From positions 186,001 through 250,000 of the forward strand of contig NZ_JAHFZZ010000001.1 in assembly GCF_018603905.1 (NCBI RefSeq): a stretch of DNA of 64,000 bases, written 5' to 3'. The translations under genes and the position numbers were made by a program. The notes under the pieces are model-generated. The model ran no database searches and had not been told where the DNA came from. It was given only the letters and a program-made list of their open reading frames with translations. This DNA is from Nonomuraea sp. NEAU-A123 (GTDB taxonomy: Bacteria; Actinomycetota; Actinomycetes; Streptosporangiales; Streptosporangiaceae). Positions 58,381 to 64,000 of the stretch are shown in pieces. The first letter of the stretch is position 1, and every line of letters starts with the position of its first letter.

Positions 58381-58462
58381 GACCTCAGGCTCGCGCAGGC
58401 CGCGCGGGATCGGCAGAGCACCGTTGAGCCTGGGATCGGGGATCCCACTGCCGGCCCGGTCT

Positions 58463-58969
58463 CTAGCGGAAGCGGCGGCGGCCCACTGCCAGGAGCACCT
58501 CCCGGAGGGCGTCCGCCGCCTGTCGTACCGCTTCCTCCGGGACGCCCGCCAGCACCTCCTCGTGCGCCTTCCCCGAGGCCTCCAGGGCGGTGTTGGCCAG
58601 GCGCAGGCCCTCGGGGGTGAGCTGGACCCACCGGCTGCGCGCGTCGCCCGTGTTGGCCGCCCGCTCCACATACCCGGACGAGGTCAGGCGCTGCAGGACG
58701 TTGCTCGTGCCGCCCGAGGTGAGGTAGAGGCTCTTCGACAGCTCGCTGGGCTTGAGGCGGTGCGGGGGGCCGGTGCGGGTCAGGGCGGCGAGGACGTCGA
58801 ACTCGGCGTAGGTCAGGCCCAGGTCCGCCAGCTCGGCCTTGATCGCCGACTCGAAGAGCATGTTGAGGCGGGACATGCGCTTGCTCAGTTCGAGGCCGGC
58901 GATGAGCGACGATGACAGGCCCGAGTCCTGCCAGCGGGGGACCATCGCGTCGACCTCATCGTGCTTCAT
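58463..58969 (-). CDS. MarR-family transcriptional regulator
   Basis: A 168-residue winged-helix regulator: LTYAEFDVLAALTRTG, LKPSELSKSLYLTSGGTSNV as recognition region, and the wing YVERAANTGDARSRWVQLTP. It is divergent from the amidohydrolase gene with a perfect 9-bp inverted repeat between them, and upstream of the SDR gene. It most likely represses both until an aromatic or heterocyclic ligand binds. ATG 58969 gives the usual MarR length. Confidence 0.9.
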   Translation of the reverse strand: MKHDEVDAMVPRWQDSGLSSSLIAGLELSKRMSRLNMLFESAIKAELADLGLTYAEFDVLAALTRTGPPHRLKPSELSKSLYLTSGGTSNVLQRLTSSGYVERAANTGDARSRWVQLTPEGLRLANTALEASGKAHEEVLAGVPEEAVRQAADALREVLLAVGRRRFR

Positions 58970-59003
58970 GGGATCGAGGATACTTGGCGGTATATTGCTT
59001 TCT

Positions 59004-59027
59004 GAAAAGCTTCTCATTAAGCTTTTC
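59004..59027. promoter_or_regulatory. MarR operator candidate
   Basis: GAAAAGCTT-CTCATT-AAGCTTTTC: perfect 9-bp inverted arms, 6-base spacer, in the 61-base gap between the divergent marR and amidohydrolase starts. The nearby TATATT could be a -10. Size and place fit a MarR dimer site. Confidence 0.75.
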
Positions 59028-59030
59028 GCC

Positions 59031-60311
59031 ATGACAACTTTGATCAGGAACGGGATCGTCGTCGACACGGAGCCGGAGCCGGTCGTACTCGGGCAGGTGG
59101 ACGTACGGGTCGAGGGTGGTCTGATCGCCGAGGTGGGGCCGGATCTGCCCGAGGTGCCGGGGGCGGAGGTCATCGACGCGACCGGGATGATCGTGCTGCC
59201 CGGGTTCGTCGACAGCCACCGGCACACCTGGCAGGCGGGCATCAGGGCGATCGCGCCCGACATCACGTTCGGCGGATATCTGCAGCGCATCCTGGGCGAG
59301 CTGGCCCCCGGCTACCGGCCCGAGGACGTCTACGCGGGGAACCTGGCCGGAGCGCTGGAGTGCCTGGACGCCGGGATCACCACACTGCTCGACTGGTCGC
59401 ACGTGCAGTTCACGCCCGAGCACACCGACTCCGCCGTGCGGGCACTGCGCGAGTCCGGCATCAGGGCGATCTTCGGGTACTGCCACGGCGGCCCGCGCGA
59501 GAACCTGCTGAAGGAGGGGCGCCGGGTCCATGACGAGCACTTCGGTACGGCCGGCCTGGTCAGCATGGCGATCGCCGCCCTCGGGCCGGAGATCGTCAGC
59601 GAGGAGGACGCGCTGGACGAGTGGCGGCTGGCTCGCGAGCTCGACCTGCCCGTGACCGCGCACCTCGGCGGCCACAACAGGGAGAGTGCCACCAAGGGGC
59701 TGGCGTTCCTGGCGGCCAACGGGCTGCTGGCGCCGCGGACGACGTACGTGCACGCCAACCACTACAGCGACGACCAGCTCAAGCTCATCGCCGACAGCGG
59801 TGGCGGCGTGTCCGTGTCGCCGATCGACGAGATGGCCCTGGGCATCGGCTACCCGATCAGCGGGCGGGCGCGGGCCGCCGGGATACCCACCTCGTTCAGT
59901 ATCGACACTGTGACGTGCGCGCCCGGTGACATGTTCAGCCTGATGCGGACGGCGTTCGCGCTGGAGCGGGGTCGTCCCGACGGGCAGGGGCTGGGGTTCC
60001 GTGCCCGTGACGCGCTGCGGATGGCCACCATCGAGGGGGCCGAGGTGGTGGGGCTCGGTGACACCGTCGGCTCGCTGCGGGTCGGGAAGCAGGCCGACCT
60101 CGTGCTGCTGCGTACCGGCACGCTGGGCATGGCGGCCGCGCACGATCCGATCGGCGCGGTGGTGCTGAACGCCGACACCAGCGCCGTCGACACCGTCCTG
60201 GTCGCCGGGCAGGTGGTCAAGCGGGACGGGCGGCTGCTGCGCCACGACGTCACGGAGGTGCTCGCCCGACTCGCGGAATCAGCCCGCGCCGTGACCACGC
60301 CACGCTCCTGA
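59031..60311 (+). CDS. Amidohydrolase of the ATZ/TRZ-cytosine deaminase group
   Basis: A 426-residue metal-dependent hydrolase: metal motif GFVDSHRHTWQ (H-x-H), HLGGHN, HANHY and the Asp in SFSIDTVTCAPGDMF, with the C-terminal TLRVGKQADLVLL of the family. Members deaminate or dechlorinate N-heterocycles such as cytosine, guanine, S-adenosylhomocysteine-type purines or triazines; the substrate here is not clear. Regulation by the divergent MarR through the palindrome is likely. Its last codons fall in a tandem repeat (60293-60368). Confidence 0.88.
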   Translation: MTTLIRNGIVVDTEPEPVVLGQVDVRVEGGLIAEVGPDLPEVPGAEVIDATGMIVLPGFVDSHRHTWQAGIRAIAPDITFGGYLQRILGELAPGYRPEDVYAGNLAGALECLDAGITTLLDWSHVQFTPEHTDSAVRALRESGIRAIFGYCHGGPRENLLKEGRRVHDEHFGTAGLVSMAIAALGPEIVSEEDALDEWRLARELDLPVTAHLGGHNRESATKGLAFLAANGLLAPRTTYVHANHYSDDQLKLIADSGGGVSVSPIDEMALGIGYPISGRARAAGIPTSFSIDTVTCAPGDMFSLMRTAFALERGRPDGQGLGFRARDALRMATIEGAEVVGLGDTVGSLRVGKQADLVLLRTGTLGMAAAHDPIGAVVLNADTSAVDTVLVAGQVVKRDGRLLRHDVTEVLARLAESARAVTTPRS

Positions 60312-60368
60312 CCGCGCCACGCCCCTAGCCGCACCACGCTCCTGACCACGCCACGCCCCTAACCGCGC
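60293..60368. repeat. Degenerate ~17-bp tandem repeat
   Basis: About four and a half copies of a unit like ACCACGCCACGCTCCTG / ACCGCGCCACGCCCCTA. It begins in the last codons of the amidohydrolase gene and runs into the intergenic space before the BrkB-like gene. Confidence 0.7.
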
Positions 60369-60470
60369 TTGGTCTCGCGGTTCGCGAGCCCCCGTCTCCG
60401 TGGTAGAAGAGCGGTAGCCCGGGCAGGTGCCCGGCGACGGCGGGGCACCTTGGAAGGCGGCCGCGGCACA

Positions 60471-61415
60471 GTGTTGGCGAAGGTAAGGCGCTGGTGCATG
60501 GCGCGCGTCGAGTCGGCCAAGGCGCGGGGTGGCCGCATCGTCGAGTCCTGGCGGATCCGTCGCCCCGGGCTCGACCATCTGATGAGGACCGTGCAGCGCT
60601 ACCAGCTGCGATTCGGCGACCGGCTGGCCGGCGCGGTGACCTACTTCGCGTTCCTGTCGTTCTTCCCGCTGATCGCGCTCGCGTACGCGCTGTTCGGGTA
60701 CGTCCTGTCGAACGACACCAACGCGATCAGGGCGCTGGAAAAGGCGATCAAGGAGCAGTTGCCCGGACTCGCCGACCAGATCAACCTTCAGGCCATCGCC
60801 GAGGCCAGGGCGACCGCCGGGATCATCGGCCTGGCCGGTCTCCTCTACGCGGGCCTGGGGGCGGTGGACGCGCTGCGCGGGGCGCTGGCGGAGATATCGA
60901 TGGCCACGGCCCCGCCACTGAACTTCTTCGTCGGCAAACTGCGCGACCTGATCTCCCTGCTCATGCTCGGGGTCACCATGGTCGTGTCGGTGCTGATCGG
61001 CGGGGCCGCCACGCAGGCGACGACCAACGTCGCGACGACCCTCGGGCTGGGCAGCGCGCCGGTGACGACCGGCACGCTCTGGCTGGTGGGACTGGTGGCC
61101 AGCGTGGCCGCCGACTGGCTGCTGTTCCTGATCGTGCTGGGCTGGGTGGGCCGGACCACCCAGCCCTTCCGGGTGCTGGCCAGGGGCGCGCTGCTCGGTG
61201 CCGTAGGGTTCGGGCTGCTCAAGCAGGTCGCGTCGCTGCTGCTGGCGCAGACGCTGTCCAACCCGGTCTACGGCGCGTTCGCCGTCATGGTGGGGCTGCT
61301 GGTGTGGATCAACCTGTCCGCCAGGTTCGTCCTGTACGTCGGGGCCTGGACCGCCACCGCCGGGCTCAACCCGCCGCCGTCACCCTCACCCATCCCCTCG
61401 AACGGGTTCACCTGA
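60471..61415 (+). CDS. YihY/BrkB-family membrane protein
   Basis: A 314-residue integral membrane protein with about six helices: AVTYFAFLSFFPLIALAYAL, GIIGLAGLLYAGLGAVDALR, ISLLMLGVTMVVSVLIGGAA, LWLVGLVASVAADWLLFLIV and AVMVGLLVWINLSARFVLYV. This matches the YihY/BrkB group, once called RNase BN; function unsettled. The start is uncertain: GTG 60471 keeps the basic N-terminal helix usual in relatives; ATG 60498 is possible. It converges on the carboxypeptidase gene with 8 bases overlap. Confidence 0.85.
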   Translation: MLAKVRRWCMARVESAKARGGRIVESWRIRRPGLDHLMRTVQRYQLRFGDRLAGAVTYFAFLSFFPLIALAYALFGYVLSNDTNAIRALEKAIKEQLPGLADQINLQAIAEARATAGIIGLAGLLYAGLGAVDALRGALAEISMATAPPLNFFVGKLRDLISLLMLGVTMVVSVLIGGAATQATTNVATTLGLGSAPVTTGTLWLVGLVASVAADWLLFLIVLGWVGRTTQPFRVLARGALLGAVGFGLLKQVASLLLAQTLSNPVYGAFAVMVGLLVWINLSARFVLYVGAWTATAGLNPPPSPSPIPSNGFT

Positions 61416-62541
61416 GCTCAGAGTTCTCCAGGCCTCGGGACTTCAGAGCCAAGCGTCTCCTGCGGCGGATGCCGTACCCCAGCCACACCACACCGAACAG
61501 CAGCCCGCCACCGATCACGATCGAGCCGACCGTGCGGCTGGTGTCGGTCTGCTTCGACGCGGTCCTGTCGAGCAGCGGCGCCGTGGCCGGCGACGCGGTG
61601 ACGACCGGCGCGGTCGCCTGCTGCGCGGGCAGTATGACCGGCAGCGGATCGACGAGCCGGCCGACCGGCGTGACCTTGCCCCGGGCGGCGAAGCCCCAGT
61701 CGAGCAGGTCCGCGACCTCGTCCCAGAAGTACCCGTCGTGCCGCATGATGGTCACGATGATCGTGTGGCCGCCACGCGTCGCGGCGCCGACGAAGCTGCC
61801 CAGGGCCTTGGACGTCCAGCCGTTCTTGACGCCGATCATGCCCTTGTAGCGCCACAGCAGCTTGTTGTGGTTGCTGATCTCGTAGTAGTGCTTGGGCGCC
61901 GGAAACTTCGCAGTCTTTGTACTGATGTATCGCCGGAAATCGGGGTTCGCCAGGCCGGCCCGCGCGATGAGCGCCAGGTCGTACGCCGAACTGCTCTGCC
62001 CCGGTTTGTCCAGCCCGCTGGGCGTCTTGGCCACCGTGTCGTTCGCCTGCAGGTGCTTGGCCTCGGCGTTCATGTCGCTCATGGTCTTGGCCAGGCTGCC
62101 GTTCGCCTCGGCCAGGGCCATCGCCGCGTCGTTGCCCGACGACATCATCAGCGCCCTGAACAGGTCGTCGACCTTGTAGAGCGGCTTGGTCGTCAGGCCG
62201 ACGGCGGTGCCCTCCTGGTTGACCGCGTTCCTGCTGGGCTTGACCGTGAGGTTCTTGTCCAGCTTGGGGATGAGCGTGAGCGCGGTGAGCGTCTTGAGCG
62301 TGCTGGCCGGCAGGTAGCGGCCGTGCGGGTTCTTGGCCGCGAGCACCTCGCCGGTCTCCAGATCGGCGATCACGTACGACGTGGCCTTGGATTTCGGCGG
62401 TGCCTTGATGCCGTCGGGCTTCACCAGACCGCGGCTGCCCAGCAGATCCCCGCCGACGGGAGTCGTCGGCGCGGAATTGGCCGGCCCCGTGAGCGCGACC
62501 GCCGCGAGGAGTGCCGTGACAGGCACCAGTTTCATCAGCAT
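61408..62541 (-). CDS. D-alanyl-D-alanine carboxypeptidase (low-MW PBP, S11)
   Basis: A 377-residue cell-wall enzyme trimming the terminal D-Ala of peptidoglycan stems. Signal peptide (LVPVTALLAAVALTGPANSA), then S11 motifs: S-x2-K in PASTLKTL (S80, K83), S-x-N in MSSGND (S135, N137) and K-T-G replaced by KNG (GVKNGWT, 239-241). A C-terminal membrane helix (VGSIVIGGGLLFGVVWLGYG) with an Arg-rich tail anchors it. The Asn in the third motif is a variation to note. Start uncertain: in-frame ATGs at 62568, 62541 and 62535, none with a strong ribosome site. Confidence 0.92.
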   Translation of the reverse strand: MLMKLVPVTALLAAVALTGPANSAPTTPVGGDLLGSRGLVKPDGIKAPPKSKATSYVIADLETGEVLAAKNPHGRYLPASTLKTLTALTLIPKLDKNLTVKPSRNAVNQEGTAVGLTTKPLYKVDDLFRALMMSSGNDAAMALAEANGSLAKTMSDMNAEAKHLQANDTVAKTPSGLDKPGQSSSAYDLALIARAGLANPDFRRYISTKTAKFPAPKHYYEISNHNKLLWRYKGMIGVKNGWTSKALGSFVGAATRGGHTIIVTIMRHDGYFWDEVADLLDWGFAARGKVTPVGRLVDPLPVILPAQQATAPVVTASPATAPLLDRTASKQTDTSRTVGSIVIGGGLLFGVVWLGYGIRRRRRLALKSRGLENSELR

Positions 62542-62624
62542 GGCGGTCTCAGCGTAGCTTCGTGTCATTGCACATGTGCCGACACATCCCCCGATGCTCG
62601 GCGCCTGATACTAGAGAAGTGGTC

Positions 62625-62828
62625 ATGTCGCGAAAGATCGCCGGATTCCTCATATTGCTCGGCGTGTTCATGGTGTTCGAGTGGGTCAACCTCGGGTTTA
62701 ACCTGCAAGACGGCCATCCCACGAGCTTCTACGTGGTGCACGGCATCCTGATCGGAGTGAACCTCATACTCGCGATCGTGCTGGGCGTCATCGGCTGGAA
62801 GGGGCTCCGCAGAGCGCGCGACAGGTGA
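62625..62828 (+). CDS. Small two-helix membrane protein (SCO4848-like)
   Basis: A 67-residue protein with two helices (IAGFLILLGVFMVFEWVNLG and GILIGVNLILAIVLGVIGWK) separated by a short outside loop, basic ends. It resembles the SCO4848-type family, which in Streptomyces sits beside a D-Ala-D-Ala carboxypeptidase gene just as here. Function unknown; context suggests the cell envelope. AGAGAAG lies upstream of ATG 62625. Its end overlaps the convergent ATP-grasp gene by 41 bases. Confidence 0.75.
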   Translation: MSRKIAGFLILLGVFMVFEWVNLGFNLQDGHPTSFYVVHGILIGVNLILAIVLGVIGWKGLRRARDR

Positions 62829-64000
62829 GCCGGTGCAACTCGTCGGCCTCCTCGCGGGAGTTACCGATCGTGGTGAAGCCGAGCTTGCCGTGCTCGGGGA
62901 TCGCCCCGAGCAGGTGGAAGACGTTTCCGGTACGACGGGCGCGATCGAAGCCGAGACCGAGCTGCTCGAGCATCCGGACGACCTGGCCGGGGGAGCGCCC
63001 GCGTAGGCAGCCGGCCGCGCAGTTGTCGGTCGCGGTGTAGTACTTGGGCTGGTCGCCGGCCATGAGCAGGCCGGTGGCCGGGTCGTAAGAGGCGCCGGTG
63101 GTCAGCACGGTGGCGCCGAAGGGATGCGTGGTGCCGCCGATCCGCAGGTTGACCTCGCACAGCAGCGCCGCGTAGCCGGCGTCGGTCTCCAGCGCGAAAA
63201 AGTCCATGCCGAACAGCCCCACCACGCCCCGCTCCGCCATGATGCGGGCGATCCGCTCGGCCGACGCGCCCACCTCGTCGCGGTACTCCGGCGCCGCCGG
63301 GAACGTGCAGCCCTGGTAGACGTCGTTGTTGGCGCCGCCGAGCACCTGGTCGTGGGTGGCGATGACGTAGTGCTGCCCGCCGGGCGTGATGCGGGCCAGC
63401 GCGCTGGGGTAGTGGAGCGGGCGCTGCTCGATGAACTCCTCGACCACCGCGCCGCGCTCGCGGATCTTCGTGGTGAAGCTCTTCCAGGTCTCGCCGTACG
63501 CGGAGAAGCTCGTCCGAGATGGGTCGCCCTTGGTCACGATGGCGTTGCCGAGGCCCGAGTAGCCGTCGTTCAGCTTGACCATCACCCGCTCGCCCGGCAG
63601 CGACTCGATGGCGTCCTCGATCTCGGCCAGGGAGTGCAGGTCGCCGAAGCCGCGGGCCATCGGCACGCCGGCCTCCTGACCGACCTCGCGGGAGCCGCTC
63701 TTGGAGCCGTAATAGGCGAGCGACGTGGCCGGGCCGTAGACGGGAATGTTCAGGAACGAGGCCAGTTCCTCCTCCAGCTCGCTCAGCACGAACGGCACCA
63801 TCCACGCGTCGCCGTCGATCGCCTCGCGTAGCTGTTCGAGGACCTCGGGCCGCGAGAACAGGGTTCTGGTCAGCGGCTGCGAGTGCGGGTCGTCGAGGCT
63901 GATCAGGCGCAGCCGCTTGGCGGCGTCATCCGGATCGGGCAGGAAGCTGAAGTAGTAGGCGATGATGTCCGGATCGATGGGCGCGGAGGAGAGGTAGACC
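62788..64000 (-). CDS. PGM1-type ATP-grasp peptide ligase, 5'-truncated
   Basis: Open frame of 404 codons running off the right edge; the start is outside. The edge-proximal part (VYLSSAPIDPDIIAYYFSFL, LISLDDPHSQPLT) matches the pre-ATP-grasp region of peptide ligase PGM1-related proteins, followed by ATP-grasp segments: YGSKSGSREVGQEAGVPMAR, VMVKLNDGYSGLGNAIV, VVEEFIE, LFGMDFFAL and LLCEVNLRIGGTTHPFG, the metal-binding region. The C-terminal ~100 residues (NCAAGCLRGRSPGQVVRMLE) fit the PGM1 C-terminal domain. PGM1 joins a peptide to an amidino amino acid in pheganomycin synthesis; the real substrate here is unknown. Confidence 0.85.
   Translation of the reverse strand, partial: VYLSSAPIDPDIIAYYFSFLPDPDDAAKRLRLISLDDPHSQPLTRTLFSRPEVLEQLREAIDGDAWMVPFVLSELEEELASFLNIPVYGPATSLAYYGSKSGSREVGQEAGVPMARGFGDLHSLAEIEDAIESLPGERVMVKLNDGYSGLGNAIVTKGDPSRTSFSAYGETWKSFTTKIRERGAVVEEFIEQRPLHYPSALARITPGGQHYVIATHDQVLGGANNDVYQGCTFPAAPEYRDEVGASAERIARIMAERGVVGLFGMDFFALETDAGYAALLCEVNLRIGGTTHPFGATVLTTGASYDPATGLLMAGDQPKYYTATDNCAAGCLRGRSPGQVVRMLEQLGLGFDRARRTGNVFHLLGAIPEHGKLGFTTIGNSREEADELHRLTCRALCGAPSSR

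Overview
The window is high-GC actinobacterial DNA. The gene content (Rep/TraB-type integrative element, WhiB, PGM1-like ATP-grasp, a membrane protein of the type found beside dac genes) and the house-keeping order purH - folD - citrate synthase - icd - mdh - galE - trpS - dac point to a filamentous actinomycete, probably Streptosporangiales (Nonomuraea/Streptosporangium-like). The genus is an inference from protein style, not a search result.

Left chromosomal arm (1-22850): the 3' end of purH; a small membrane protein; a translationally coupled minus-strand operon of GH38 alpha-mannosidase, parvulin-like protein and ROK sugar kinase; folD; a five-gene minus operon (NMT1-type substrate-binding lipoprotein, two permeases, ATPase, benzoylformate-decarboxylase-like ThDP enzyme) divergent from an IclR regulator; a cell-wall recycling cluster (RpiR/MurR-like regulator, NagZ-like GH3, DigH-like glycosidase, AnmK); an FHA-HTH protein; citrate synthase, DUF3017 protein and NADP-isocitrate dehydrogenase.

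Mobile element (22829-48325, about 25.5 kb): an actinomycete integrative and conjugative element (AICE) inserted in the last codons of icd. A 22-bp perfect direct repeat (22829-22850 and 48304-48325) marks attL and attR, so icd stays intact and the native icd terminator has moved to the far side. From the left end it carries integrase, excisionase, DUF3987 helicase-like protein, Prim-Pol, a zinc-ribbon membrane protein, a CTAG-rich palindrome cluster (clt candidate), a TraB/FtsK translocase, SpdB-like membrane protein, WhiB, regulators (one broken by an in-frame stop, one with three tandem GntR DNA-binding domains), and an APH-family kinase. The main cargo is a 2629-residue secreted YD/RHS-repeat protein with a LamG domain, a Hint autoprotease and a C-terminal tip resembling guanyl-specific RNases (barnase/RNase Sa). 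It is followed by a 248-residue protein whose C-terminus is a clear barstar domain. I read this as a toxin-immunity cassette on an AICE, and it is the most interesting system here. The right end is decaying: a pseudogene copy of an element gene, an IS5-type transposase and two apparently truncated genes.

Right chromosomal arm (48326-64000): a polysaccharide-deacetylase lipoprotein, a saccharopine-dehydrogenase-like reductase, a receptor Ser/Thr kinase with an extracellular amino-acid-binding domain, mdh, galE, a CNNM/CBS membrane protein, trpS, a MarR/SDR unit divergent from an amidohydrolase across a perfect operator-like palindrome, a YihY/BrkB membrane protein, D-Ala-D-Ala carboxypeptidase, a small membrane protein, and a PGM1-type ATP-grasp ligase cut by the window edge. 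No rRNA, tRNA or CRISPR array was recognised.
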